Assembly (NCBI RefSeq): GCF_041714655.1
Contig: NZ_CP168219.1
Coordinates: 3,100,001 to 3,164,000, forward strand
Direction: 5' to 3'
Length of the DNA stretch: 64,000 nucleotides
Origin: Pseudoroseicyclus_A sp041714655
GTDB lineage: Bacteria; Pseudomonadota; Alphaproteobacteria; Rhodobacterales; Rhodobacteraceae
Both the position numbers and the translations under genes were made by a program. Shown piece after piece: positions 33,383 through 41,899 of this stretch. The notes beneath the pieces were generated by a model. That model made no database searches, was not told the origin of the DNA, and worked only from the letters and a program-made list of their open reading frames with translations. Each line of letters begins with the position of its first letter. The first letter of the stretch is position 1.

Positions 33383-33967
33383 CTAGGGGCGCATTTGCCG
33401 GCCGGCCTCGTAGGCGGCCCAGACATCCATCCGCCCGCGCTGCCGGGCATCGGCGAGCCAGAGCCGCTGGCGGGTGCCGGGGGGCTCGAGCGCGCTGTAG
33501 CGGCCGCCGGAGTGCTTCGGCCAGTCGATGGCCATGCCGCAGCGGACCATCTCGGCGGAGAGGTCGCGGCCGTCGGGCAGGTGGCATTGCGCGACGGCCC
33601 GGCCATGGCGATCGGTGTGGAGCACCTCGGCCGTCACATGCCGCCCCCGCACCAGCTGGATGAGCGCGCTCTTGGCGTCAGGGCCAAGGGGGTGGCTCAT
33701 CTCGGGCGCGTCGATGCCGAAGAGGCGGATATGCGTGCCGCGGATCACCAGCCCGTCGCCATCGACGACATGGGCCCGGCCCTGCAGGATCGGCCGCCAG
33801 GGCGCATCCGGCGGGCGGCCGCGGGGGATCGTGGGCCGCCAGGGCCGCGTCGGCGGCGGCGACACCTCGGGCACGGGGGGATGAGAGCGCCGGCGGGGGC
33901 GCAACAGTCGGAGGGCGGCGAAGGCCACCAGGGTCAGGAGCAGATAGGGCATGGTTTCCACGGCCAT
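33383..33967 (-). CDS. Thermonuclease (SNase-like) family protein with an N-terminal anchor
   Basis: A 194-residue protein. A short hydrophobic segment (PYLLLTLVAFAALRLL) near the N-terminus is followed by a Pro/Arg-rich linker and a staphylococcal nuclease-like domain: HVVDGDGLVIRGTHIRLFGIDAPE, with the family Asp and Arg residues, then VTAEVLHTDRHGRAVAQC. It is probably a membrane-bound nuclease facing the periplasm. I start it at MAVETMPYLL; MPYLL five codons later is also possible. It stands alone between two operons. Confidence 0.82.
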   Translation of the reverse strand: MAVETMPYLLLTLVAFAALRLLRPRRRSHPPVPEVSPPPTRPWRPTIPRGRPPDAPWRPILQGRAHVVDGDGLVIRGTHIRLFGIDAPEMSHPLGPDAKSALIQLVRGRHVTAEVLHTDRHGRAVAQCHLPDGRDLSAEMVRCGMAIDWPKHSGGRYSALEPPGTRQRLWLADARQRGRMDVWAAYEAGRQMRP

Positions 33968-34060
33968 GCGCCCATCTCGGCGCCCGATTCGGGCCATTCT
34001 GCGGCCGGGGAGCGGATTTTCCTGACGCTGGGGCAGGCGGAGGGGCAAGCGCCGGGGCCG

Positions 34061-35026
34061 TCACTCCTCCCAGAGGTCGGTCGAGAGATATTTCAGCCCG
34101 CTGTCGCAGATGACGATGCCGATGCGGCCGCCCTTCTCGGGGCCGGCCAGCAGCTTCAGCGCCGCCGCGAGATTTGCGCCGGCGGAATAGCCGCCGAAGA
34201 TGCCCTCCTCTCGGGCGAGCGCGCGGGCGGCGGCCTTGGCCTCGGCGCCGGTCACCGCAAGATAGCCATCGACCGGCACGTCCTTGAGAAATGTCAGATC
34301 CGCCCGCGCATAGCCGCCGCCCTGGATCGGGTGGTTCGGCGCGGTGACCTCGGCGCCGGAGAGCGCCGCCGCGCCCTCGGGCTCCACCACATAGCCGCGC
34401 ACGCCGCCCATCGCCTTCAGCGTGCGGATGGCGCCGGCATAGGTGCCGCCCGAGCCGGCGAAATCGGCGAAGGCGGTGAGCGTGCCGCCGGAATTCTGCC
34501 AGAGCTCCGAGCCCGTCCCCGCCGCATGGGCCGTGGGGTTGCCCGTCCGCTCGAACTGGTCGGCGCGGAAGGCGCCGCGGGCCTCCGTGACCCGCTTCGC
34601 CTCCTCCTCCACCAGCGCCAGATCGGCGCCGGAGACCTGGCCGGGCGGGCTGCCCTCCGCCTGCGGCACGAGGATCACCTCGGCGCCCAATGCCCGCATC
34701 ATCTTCGCCCGCTCCGGCGAATTGCCCTCGCTCATCACCGCGACGAAGGGATGGCCGCGCACCGCGCAGACGATGGCGAGCCCGGTGCCCATGTTGCCGG
34801 AGGTGAGCTCCACCACCGGCTGGCCGGGCACCAGATCGCCTCGCGCCTCCGCCTCCTCGATGATGCCGAGCGCGGCGCGGTCCTGCTTGGAATGGCCGGG
34901 GTTCAGGTAGTCGAGCTTCGCCATGATCCGCCCCTCGAGCCCCCGCGCGCGGGTCAGCCGGTCGAGCCAGACGGCGGGGGTGCGGCCGATGACGCCGAGG
35001 ATGGAGCGGTGGGCTTTCAGGTCCAT
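34061..35026 (-). CDS. PLP-dependent cysteine synthase-like protein with a shifted lysine motif
   Basis: A 321-residue fold type II PLP enzyme of the cysteine synthase family. The substrate loop TSGNMGTGLA is at 75-84 and a glycine-rich phosphate-binding stretch follows (GSGGTYAGA). The usual Schiff-base motif N-P-x-G-S-V-K-D-R reads NPGHSKQDR (42-50), so the lysine lies one position early and Gln occupies the usual Lys site. It may belong to a distinct clade with a different substrate from O-acetylserine. Cytoplasmic; single gene followed by a thermonuclease-like gene. The family is sure, the reaction is not. Confidence 0.82.
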   Translation of the reverse strand: MDLKAHRSILGVIGRTPAVWLDRLTRARGLEGRIMAKLDYLNPGHSKQDRAALGIIEEAEARGDLVPGQPVVELTSGNMGTGLAIVCAVRGHPFVAVMSEGNSPERAKMMRALGAEVILVPQAEGSPPGQVSGADLALVEEEAKRVTEARGAFRADQFERTGNPTAHAAGTGSELWQNSGGTLTAFADFAGSGGTYAGAIRTLKAMGGVRGYVVEPEGAAALSGAEVTAPNHPIQGGGYARADLTFLKDVPVDGYLAVTGAEAKAAARALAREEGIFGGYSAGANLAAALKLLAGPEKGGRIGIVICDSGLKYLSTDLWEE

Positions 35027-35038
35027 TCCCGCATCTGG

Positions 35039-36172
35039 TCAGGCAGCGGGGCGCTTGTCCAGCGGGCCGGCGGCGATCGCGCCGATCCGGCGGGAGGTCG
35101 CGAGAAGCGCCAGCCCAGCGAGAAGCGAGAGCCCAGCGAGCAGCGGGAAGAGCACCGGCCCGCCGGCGGCGGCCAGCACCGGCGCCAGGGCCAGCGGGCC
35201 GATGGTGGCGCCGGCGAGGCCGCCGAGGAGCGGCGCGGAGCTCATCCGCTCGTCACCGCCAAGCACATGCATCGCCCAGACGTAGAAGGCGGGGAACTGG
35301 ATGCCGACGCCGGCGCCGGCGGCGATGAACCCCGCCTCCGGCTGGCCCGCCGCGGCGAGGCCGAGCGCGAAGGCGGTGATGAGAAAGCCGGCGGCCATCA
35401 GATGCTCGGGGCGCAGATGATGCGCCACCCAGTAGAGCATCAGCCGCGCCGCGAGGAAGGCGACGAAGAAGCCGGAGGTCAGGAGCGCCACCCGCTCGGC
35501 GCCGAGGCCGAGCCCGAGCAGCGCCGTGGGCCCGTAGCCGGAAAGGCCCGTCTCGAGCACGGCGGAGACGAAGATGAAGGCGAGGATCGACATGCGCCCG
35601 GCATGGAGCGGCGGCAGCCCGGGCCGGACGGTGGCGGCGCGGCGGAGCGCCGGGCGCACGAAGGGCAGCGTCACGAGCGCGAGCACGGCGAGGCCGAGGT
35701 AGACGGGCGCCGGGCGCCCTCCGGCGAGCAGAAGCGCCGGCGGCGCGGCGATGGCGCCGATGCCGTAGATGGCATTGACGAGCCCGACCATGCCGGGGCC
35801 GCGCGCGCCGAATTCCGTCAGGAACCGCCTGTTCACGACGACGGAGATCGCCCCGTAGCCGAGCCCGGTCACCAGCGCCGCCGGCAGGATGCCGCCCCAG
35901 CCCGGCGCGAGCCCGAGCCCGAGCGCCCCCGCGAGGATCAGCGCGAAAGAGAGCCGCAGCGTCAGGCGCACGATCCCGAAGAGGCCGGAGACGACGGCGA
36001 TGGTGCAGCCGAGCCCGTGGATGCCGATGACCAGCCCGGCGCCACCGGCACCATGCGCCTCGGTCCAGACCGGCAGGGCGAGCCCGTAGAGCCCGGGCAG
36101 CGCGCCGATCAGGATGAAGCCGAGCCCGCCGGTGACCAGCAGCCTCAGCGGCGTCGATTCGAATGATGTCAT
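35039..36172 (-). CDS. Major facilitator superfamily transporter
   Basis: A 377-residue protein with about eleven to twelve membrane helices and the short cytoplasmic loops of MFS carriers. It begins MTSFESTPLRLLVTGGLGFIL. Glycine-rich helices such as LVIGIHGLGCTIAVVSGLFG and GLGYGAISVVVNRRFL are typical of small sugar or efflux carriers. It lies twelve bases upstream of the cysteine synthase-like gene and may be in the same transcript. Substrate unknown. Confidence 0.82.
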   Translation of the reverse strand: MTSFESTPLRLLVTGGLGFILIGALPGLYGLALPVWTEAHGAGGAGLVIGIHGLGCTIAVVSGLFGIVRLTLRLSFALILAGALGLGLAPGWGGILPAALVTGLGYGAISVVVNRRFLTEFGARGPGMVGLVNAIYGIGAIAAPPALLLAGGRPAPVYLGLAVLALVTLPFVRPALRRAATVRPGLPPLHAGRMSILAFIFVSAVLETGLSGYGPTALLGLGLGAERVALLTSGFFVAFLAARLMLYWVAHHLRPEHLMAAGFLITAFALGLAAAGQPEAGFIAAGAGVGIQFPAFYVWAMHVLGGDERMSSAPLLGGLAGATIGPLALAPVLAAAGGPVLFPLLAGLSLLAGLALLATSRRIGAIAAGPLDKRPAA

Positions 36173-36262
36173 GTCGGAAGGGCCTTCGGCGTTTTGCTAG
36201 AGGTGCGATGCCGGGGCGGCATTGTCAAAGGTGAAGGGGGCCACGCGGAGCTCGGCCGCGCC

Positions 36263-37027
36263 TCAGCCGGTCAGCGCCCGGCGGACGAGGTTGAGCCCCG
36301 CGACGAGCAGGACGAACAGGATCACGCGCCGGAAGGTCTTCTGGTCGATCCTGTCCTGGACCGCCTGGCCGATCTGCATGGCGAGCACGGCGGGCAGGAC
36401 GAGCGCCAGCCCGAAGCTCAGCGTCGCGAGCGTGAGGACGCCGGAGGTCAGATGCGCGAAGAAGAGCATCACGGCGCCGAGCCCATAGATCACCCCCTGG
36501 ACCTGCACATGGTCGCGCTTCGGCAGGTCGATGGCGGTGAGGTAGAGCACCGTCGGCGGCCCCCAGACGCCGGAGAGCCCGCCGACGAAGCCGGAGAAGC
36601 CGCCGACGAGCAGCGCCGGGGGCTTCGAGGCCTCGGAGAGGCGCGGCGACCAGCCGGAGAGCATCAGGAGCGCGAACCCCACCACCGGCGCGCCGATCAT
36701 GAGGAACAGCCAGCGCGGCTCGAGGAACGACACGAGCTGCGCCGAGATGACGAGCATGACGAGCAGCGCCGCGAGATAGAGCCGGAAGCGCTTGAGGTTC
36801 GTCCATGCCGCCTTCGGCCCCAGGCGCATGGCCTGCAGCCCGTTGCTGACCAGCGTGGAGGGGATCAGCCCCGCCAGCGCCAGCTCCGGCGGCAGGAAGA
36901 GCGACAGGCCCGAAATCATCACCATCGGCATCGCGAAGCCCGAGAGGCCCTTGATGACCCCGGCGAGCATCGCGACGAGGCAGGCAAGGACGAAGAGATG
37001 CGGGGTGAGCTCGGCGGGCCAGGACAT
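36263..37027 (-). CDS. TauE/SafE family sulfite or organic-anion exporter
   Basis: A 254-residue protein with seven to eight membrane helices and the family N-terminal pattern GVIKGLSGFAMPMVMI, followed by FSGFVGGLSGVWGPPTVLYLTA, the second repeat of the internal duplication. Members export sulfite, sulfoacetate or similar anions. It stands alone, with repeat family B upstream. A second, not very similar TauE/SafE gene lies at 40255-41028. Confidence 0.87.
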   Translation of the reverse strand: MSWPAELTPHLFVLACLVAMLAGVIKGLSGFAMPMVMISGLSLFLPPELALAGLIPSTLVSNGLQAMRLGPKAAWTNLKRFRLYLAALLVMLVISAQLVSFLEPRWLFLMIGAPVVGFALLMLSGWSPRLSEASKPPALLVGGFSGFVGGLSGVWGPPTVLYLTAIDLPKRDHVQVQGVIYGLGAVMLFFAHLTSGVLTLATLSFGLALVLPAVLAMQIGQAVQDRIDQKTFRRVILFVLLVAGLNLVRRALTG

Positions 37028-37079
37028 GCAGGAGCTTTAGGGGAGCGTGGCGGCGGGGGCCAGAGGGGGGCGATGGAGG

Positions 37080-37154
37080 GGGGCCGGCCCGTGCCGGGCC
37101 GGGTGGAGGCTCTGCCTCCACACCTCCGAGGTATTTTTGGCCAGATGAAAGGGG
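37080..37154 (-). repeat. Palindromic repeat family B, copy 2
   Basis: The reverse complement reads CATCTGGCCAAAAATACCTC, then GTGGAGGC/GCCTCCAC and GGCCCGGCACGGGCC hairpins. It matches 20523-20597 with about three differences in 75 bases. It lies in the 317-base gap between the TauE and UxuB-like genes, which otherwise contains only the degenerate copy at 37250-37276. Confidence 0.8.
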
Positions 37155-37249
37155 CCGGGGAGACCGGGAGTGGGGCTCGGGGGAGGAGGGACGCTTGGGA
37201 AGCAACCTGGGCGGCTGTCCCGTTGGCCGGTCAGGGCTGTGCCCATCGC

Positions 37250-37276
37250 CCAGAGGTTATTCGGGCCAGATGACCG
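37250..37276 (-). repeat. Degenerate copy of family B head
   Basis: On the minus strand GGTCATCTGGCCCGAATAAC followed by CTC, matching the first 20 bases of family B with two changes and without the hairpins. It lies about 100 bases from the complete copy 2, so the head may occur independently. Confidence 0.5.
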
Positions 37277-37344
37277 GGAGGGGCCGGGCGGGCGGTCCAC
37301 CCGAGGCCGGGCCGGTCCGGGAATTGGGCGCCAGCGCGGGCGGG

Positions 37345-38751
37345 TCAGATGACCTGCTGGGCGGCGGTCTCTGGGCCGGAGGTGAGGAGGGCGGTGAGGG
37401 CGGCGGTCAGCCCCTCGGCGAGGGCCGGATCGGGGGCGGGGCCGAAGACTTCCTCGATCGCCAGATAGCGGGCGGTGACTTCCGCGGGCGCGCCGGGCCA
37501 GCAGGCGCCGAGGCGGTCGGCGAGCGGGTCACGGACGTCGATGGCGGCGCCGTGGAGGTCGCGGCCGGAGGTGTAGATCATCCAGGCGGCGACGGCGAGG
37601 AAGAGGCCGCGGGGGCTGCGGCCGGCGGAGAAATTCTCGCCGATCGTACCGAGCAGGCGCTGCGGCAGCTTCTGGCTGCCGTCCATCGCGATCTGCCAGG
37701 TGCGGTGGCGGATCGCCGGGTTGGCATAGCGCCGGAAGAGCGCGTCGGCATAATCCGGCAGCGAGGTGCCGGGGGGCGCGGTGAGGACGGGCAGGATCTC
37801 CTCCGCCCAGAGGTGCCTCACATAGGCCGCGAGCGCGGGGTGCGCGACGGCGTCTGAGATCGTCTCCGCCCCTGATAGATAACCCAGATAGGCGAGCGCT
37901 GAATGCGTGCCGTTCAGGCACCGCAGCTTCATGTGCTCGAAGGGCGTCACGTCCTCCACCAGCTCGGCGCCGGCGGCGGCCAGGTCGGGGCGGGGGCCGG
38001 CGAAATGATCCTCGATCACCCATTGGCGGAAGGGCTCGTGCATCACCGGGGCGGCGTCATGGAGGCCGGTAAGGGCCTCGGTGCGGGCGATGTCGGCCTC
38101 CGTCGTCGCGGGGACGATGCGGTCGACCATCGAGGAGGGAAAGGCGCCCTCCGCCGCGATCCAGGCGGCGAGGGCGGGGTCGATCTCGCCCGCCAGCTCC
38201 AGGACGAGACCGCGCAGGAGCGCGCCGTTGCCGGGGATGTTGTCGCAGGAGAGCACCGTGAAGGGCGGCTCGCCGGCATCGCGGCGGGCAGCGAGCGCCC
38301 GGGTCAGGTAGCCGATGGCGGAGGCGGGGGCCTCGGGATTCGCCAGATCGGCGCGGATGACGGGATGGGCGAGGTCGAGCCGGCCCGTGGCCGGGATGTG
38401 GCAATAGCCTTTTTCGGTGATCGTCAGGGTCACGAGCCGGGCCGTGCGGAGCGCGGCGAGGACGGCGGCGGGATCCTCCGGCGCCACGAGGACCTCGCGG
38501 ATGACCGAGACATGGCGGGCCGTCTCGCCCTCCGGCCCGAGCTCGACGGCGGTATAGGTGCCGCACTGAGGCGCCAGCCGGTCGCGCTGGCCGGGCGACT
38601 TGAGCGAGACGCCGGTGATGCCCCAGTCGCCCCCCGAGGCCGCCATCGCCTCTTCGACATAGAGCGCGCCATGGGCGCGGAAGAAGGCGCCGAGGCCGAG
38701 ATGGACGATGCCTTGCGCGGGGGCGGGGGTGGTGCGGGTCAGGCGGGTCAT
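37345..38751 (-). CDS. Mannitol dehydrogenase/fructuronate reductase family protein (UxuB-like)
   Basis: A 468-residue long-chain polyol dehydrogenase. The Rossmann motif IVHLGLGAFFRAHGALYVEEA is at the N-terminus, SLKSPGQRDRLAPQCGTYT follows, and the catalytic lysine motif is HMKLRCLNGTHSALAYLGY. Such enzymes interconvert fructuronate and mannonate or oxidise polyols such as mannitol with NAD. A KDG-kinase-like gene lies 64 bases upstream, which favours a uronate route, though mannitol or arabinitol use is possible. Confidence 0.85.
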   Translation of the reverse strand: MTRLTRTTPAPAQGIVHLGLGAFFRAHGALYVEEAMAASGGDWGITGVSLKSPGQRDRLAPQCGTYTAVELGPEGETARHVSVIREVLVAPEDPAAVLAALRTARLVTLTITEKGYCHIPATGRLDLAHPVIRADLANPEAPASAIGYLTRALAARRDAGEPPFTVLSCDNIPGNGALLRGLVLELAGEIDPALAAWIAAEGAFPSSMVDRIVPATTEADIARTEALTGLHDAAPVMHEPFRQWVIEDHFAGPRPDLAAAGAELVEDVTPFEHMKLRCLNGTHSALAYLGYLSGAETISDAVAHPALAAYVRHLWAEEILPVLTAPPGTSLPDYADALFRRYANPAIRHRTWQIAMDGSQKLPQRLLGTIGENFSAGRSPRGLFLAVAAWMIYTSGRDLHGAAIDVRDPLADRLGACWPGAPAEVTARYLAIEEVFGPAPDPALAEGLTAALTALLTSGPETAAQQVI

Positions 38752-38815
38752 GGGGCTCCTGCGGTGGGGCTCGGGGCGAAGGCACGACGTTGTTTAGGGG
38801 TCGGCGCCCGGCGGA

Positions 38816-39718
38816 TCAAAGGACGGGGGCGGCGATCTCGGTAAGGGCGCCGCGGGCCAAGACGACCTGGGCGGCGACGTGATGGCCGGCGGCGATGGCG
38901 GCCTCGGGGCCGGCGCCGGTGAGGCGGGCGGCGAGGTAGCCGGCGTTGAAACTGTCCCCCGCGCCGGTGGTGTCGACGGGGGCGACGGGCGCATGGGCGG
39001 CAGCGACGCCGGCGGTGCCCTCCGCCTGCCAGTGGATCGGGCCGCCGCCGGCCTTCACGGCGATCTCGGGCACGCCGAGGGCGGCGTAGCGGGCGAGGGT
39101 CGCCTCGGCGGAGGCATCGCCGAAGGCCGCGGCCTCGTCATCGGCCGAAGGCAGGAGGATCGCGGCCGCGGAGGCGGCCCGCGTGACCCAGTCGCGCGCG
39201 GCCTCGGGGCTCTCCCAGAGGCGGGGCCGGACGTTGGGATCGAAGGCGAAGGGCACGGCGGAGGCCTTGAGCGTGGCGAGGAGCGCCTCGCGCCGGTCGG
39301 GCGCGAGGATCGCCAGCGTGATGCCGGAGAGATAGGCGAGGCGCGCGCCGGAGAGGGCCTCTGCCAGTACCTCGGGCTCGTCGGCCAGATGCCGGGCGGC
39401 GGACTGGCCGCGCCAGTAGGTGAAGCTGCGCTCGCCGTCCTTCAGCGAGATGGCATAGAGCCCGGGGCCGCGGGCGGGATCCCGCTGGACGAAGGCGGTG
39501 TCGAGCCCGGCGGCGGCCAGAAAGCCGAGGATCCGGGCGGAGAACTCGTCGGTGCCGAGGCGGGTCGCATAGGCGACCTCGAAATCCTCGGGCAGGAGAC
39601 GGCGGAGATACCAGGCGGTGTTGAGCGTGTCGCCCGCCACGCCCATGCGCCAGAGATCGGGGCCGGCGGCGGCCTCGCTCAGCTCGATCATGCATTCGCC
39701 TATCGACAGGATGCGCAT
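38816..39718 (-). CDS. kdgK: PfkB family sugar kinase, probably 2-dehydro-3-deoxygluconokinase (KdgK)
   Basis: A 300-residue PfkB kinase. The N-terminal IGECMIELSEA and VAGDTLNTAWYLRRL match KDG kinase, and the C-terminal ATP/catalytic motif is DTTGAGDSFNAGYLAARL with the catalytic Asp. It would phosphorylate 2-keto-3-deoxygluconate to KDPG for the Entner-Doudoroff pathway. AAGGGGAAGGGCCC lies before the ATG. It precedes the UxuB-like gene, so both may serve hexuronate breakdown; no KDPG aldolase is in view. Confidence 0.82.
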   Translation of the reverse strand: MRILSIGECMIELSEAAAGPDLWRMGVAGDTLNTAWYLRRLLPEDFEVAYATRLGTDEFSARILGFLAAAGLDTAFVQRDPARGPGLYAISLKDGERSFTYWRGQSAARHLADEPEVLAEALSGARLAYLSGITLAILAPDRREALLATLKASAVPFAFDPNVRPRLWESPEAARDWVTRAASAAAILLPSADDEAAAFGDASAEATLARYAALGVPEIAVKAGGGPIHWQAEGTAGVAAAHAPVAPVDTTGAGDSFNAGYLAARLTGAGPEAAIAAGHHVAAQVVLARGALTEIAAPVL

Positions 39719-39834
39719 GGGCCCTTCCCCTTGGGTCGCGGGATCAATGCGGGCTCGGCGGCGGAGTTGCAAGCGGGGGGGGGTGGGGCGGCTCGTGAGG
39801 TGGCCCGGGCCGATGGCAGGGGGCGCGGTGGAAC

Positions 39835-39856
39835 GGTGGGTTGAAAACCCACCCTA
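39835..39856. repeat. REP-like palindrome, copy 3
   Basis: The perfect stem GGTGGGTT / AACCCACC with a 3-base loop, followed by CTA, so the reverse complement begins TAGGGTGGGTTTTC. It is the same module as 6455-6476. It lies in the 536-base gap between the kdgK-like and TauE genes (39719-40254), which holds this repeat, the element at 39912-40054 and no gene. Confidence 0.75.
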
Positions 39857-39911
39857 GGAGGGGCGCGTTGCGCAACGTCGGAGCGGTGCCCCCGCCCGGT
39901 GCGCGCCGAAG

Positions 39912-40054
39912 GCGCAGGGCGAGCGCCGGCCCGTCCCGCGGGCTGGCGCTCTGGTTGGGCTGGGCATGAGCTCCGGGCGGGGGATTGGTTGCACCATAAA
40001 GCGCGCCGCTCAGCCGTAAGAGCGCCACCCCCCGGGCCGGCGCTCGCCCTGCGC
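39912..40054 (-). repeat. 143-bp element with 22-bp terminal inverted repeats, copy 2
   Basis: Ends in the same perfect 22-bp inverted repeats as 6506-6649 (39912-39933 and 40033-40054). Read on the minus strand it has the same interior order: GGGGGTGGCGCTC, then GCGCTTTATGGTGC, a diverged part, and CCCGCGGGACGGGCC. On the 39835 side, the flank with ACCGGGCGGGGGCAC and the REP palindrome is also shared with copy 1. Confidence 0.8.
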
Positions 40055-40254
40055 GGCACTGTGGCTCAAGGTGGAGGGGGGTTCGGGGCACAGTCCAGCC
40101 GTCGGTGCGGGCTTCCCCGGGCGGTGGCTCGCCCCTTTCGGGAGAGTAGCTCGTGGGTGAGGGGGAGCGGAGGGCTGCTGCCCCCGCCCCGCCTCCGGGC
40201 TTCGCCCCACCTGCCCCTCTGGCGCCCACCTGGCCCGAGGGGTAACAGCACGGG

Positions 40255-41028
40255 ATGGAAGGCTTTCTCCTCCTCGATACGCATGTGCTCGCCGCCGCCC
40301 TGCTCGCGGTGTTCCTCGTCGGGCTCGCCAAGGGCGGGCTCGGGGGGGCGCTCGGGATTCTCGGCGTGCCGATCCTCTCGCTCGTCATGAGCCCCGTGCA
40401 GGCCGCCGGCATCATGCTGCCGATCCTCATCGTGATGGACTGGGTCAGCCTCTGGTCGTGGTGGGGCGAGTGGGACCGCAAGACGCTTCTGATGCTGCTG
40501 CCCGGCGGGCTTGTCGGCATCGCCATCGGCTGGGCGACGGCCGCCTTCGTCTCCGAACCCGCCGTCAAGCTGATCGTGGGGGGCATCGCCCTCCTCTTCG
40601 CGCTCAACTGGTTCCGGGGGAAGCTCCGCAAGGCCGAGCTGCCGCCCCATGAGCAGAACCGCGCGCGCGGCGCCTTCTGGGGGACGGTCGCCGGCTACAC
40701 CTCCTTCGTGGCCCATGCCGGCGGGCCGCCCTACCAGGTCTATGCCCTGCCGCTGCAGCATCCGCCGCGGATCTACACCTCGACCTCGGTGCTCTTCTTC
40801 GCCGTCGTCAATGCGGTGAAGCTGATCCCCTATTTCGCGCTGGGGCAGATCGACGTGACCAACCTCAAGATCTCGGCCGCGCTCCTGCCCGTCGGCGCGC
40901 TCGCCACCTTCGTCGGCGCCTTCGTCGTCAAGCGGCTGAAGGCCGAGGTCTTCTATCCGATCATGTACGCCATGGTGGTGCTCGTCGCTCTGAAGCTGCT
41001 CTGGGACGGGTCAACCGAGCTCTTCTGA
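40255..41028 (+). CDS. TauE/SafE family anion transporter
   Basis: A 257-residue protein with about eight membrane helices. FLVGLAKGGLGGALGILGVPIL is the conserved first motif, and GTVAGYTSFVAHAGGPPYQVYAL is the second-repeat form with the HAGGPP signature. It probably exports sulfite or a related anion. It starts after the repeat-filled gap and is followed by the ThuA gene 85 bases downstream in the same direction. Confidence 0.87.
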   Translation: MEGFLLLDTHVLAAALLAVFLVGLAKGGLGGALGILGVPILSLVMSPVQAAGIMLPILIVMDWVSLWSWWGEWDRKTLLMLLPGGLVGIAIGWATAAFVSEPAVKLIVGGIALLFALNWFRGKLRKAELPPHEQNRARGAFWGTVAGYTSFVAHAGGPPYQVYALPLQHPPRIYTSTSVLFFAVVNAVKLIPYFALGQIDVTNLKISAALLPVGALATFVGAFVVKRLKAEVFYPIMYAMVVLVALKLLWDGSTELF

Positions 41029-41113
41029 CCCCCCATTGCGCCCGCTGGCCGACGGGGCCAATGTCCCACGACATTGCCGGGCCCGCCCGGCGCGACCAGC
41101 CATGGAGAGACCC

Positions 41114-41899
41114 ATGCCCACCAGAATCACCGTCTGGGGCGAGAACGTACACGAGCAGAAGAACGCCGTGGTCGCAAAGCTCTACCCCGAAGGCATGCAT
41201 GCCACCATCGCCGCCGCGCTCAACGAGGCCGAGGGCCTCAGCGCCACCACCGCCACCCTGCAGGAGCCCGAGCACGGGCTGACCGCCGAGCGGCTGGCCG
41301 AGACCGACGTCCTCTTCTGGTGGGGCCATGCCGCGCATGGCGAGGTCTCCGATACCGTCGCCGAGCGGGTGCAGGAGGCGGTCTGGTCCGGCATGGGGCT
41401 GATCGTCCTCCATTCCGGGCATTTCTCGAAGCCCTTCAAGCGGCTGATGGGCACGCCCTGCAACCTCACCTGGCGCGAGGCCGGCGAGCGGGAGCGCATC
41501 TGGCTGACCGCCCGCAACCACCCGATCGCCGCGGGCCTGCCCGATCATTTCGAGCTGGAAAACGAAGAGATGTACGGCGAGCCCTTCGGCATCCCCGAGC
41601 CCGAGCAGACGGTCTTCGTGAGCTGGTTCCAGGGGGGCGAGGTCTTCCGCTCCGGCGCCTGCTGGACGCGTGGCGCCGGCCGCGTCTTCTACTTCCGCCC
41701 CGGGCACGAGACCTACCCGACCTATCACGACGGCAACGTCCAGAAGGTGCTGGTTAACGCCGCCCGCTGGGCCCACAACCCGGCGCCGCGCGTGGCTGAC
41801 CCGAACGCCGCCCCCAACGTCCCGGTGGACAAGGCGCTCGAGCCGATCGAGCAGCGCGGCGAGACCCTGCACGAGGCGGGTGAGGAGGGCTTCCGTTGA
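41114..41899 (+). CDS. thuA: ThuA-like trehalose utilisation protein
   Basis: A 261-residue ThuA-domain protein (glutamine amidotransferase-like fold): ITVWGENVHEQKN at the start, LFWWGHAAHGEVSD, IVLHSGHFSKPFKRLMGT and a C-terminal GAGRVFYFRPGHETYPTYH. ThuA works with ThuB in trehalose, maltitol and sucrose (3-keto-sugar) use in Rhizobium. GGAGAGACCC precedes the ATG. Its stop overlaps the TTG start of the oxidoreductase (TTGA). No sugar ABC transporter is nearby, so the substrate here is uncertain. Confidence 0.85.
   Translation: MPTRITVWGENVHEQKNAVVAKLYPEGMHATIAAALNEAEGLSATTATLQEPEHGLTAERLAETDVLFWWGHAAHGEVSDTVAERVQEAVWSGMGLIVLHSGHFSKPFKRLMGTPCNLTWREAGERERIWLTARNHPIAAGLPDHFELENEEMYGEPFGIPEPEQTVFVSWFQGGEVFRSGACWTRGAGRVFYFRPGHETYPTYHDGNVQKVLVNAARWAHNPAPRVADPNAAPNVPVDKALEPIEQRGETLHEAGEEGFR

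Noticed and set aside
29990..36166. A very long plus-strand open frame (over 2,000 codons) antisense to six genes
   Set aside because: It has low-complexity Arg/Glu/Gly composition, no domain pattern and is opposite to well-supported genes. Long antisense frames are expected at this GC content because stop codons are rare.
39719..40254. CRISPR or phage attachment site in the repeat-rich gap
   Set aside because: Repeats are few, palindromic and irregularly spaced, with no cas gene, integrase or tRNA nearby.
40255..41028. Recent duplication of the two TauE/SafE genes
   Set aside because: The proteins share only family motifs and differ through most of their length, so they are old paralogues.
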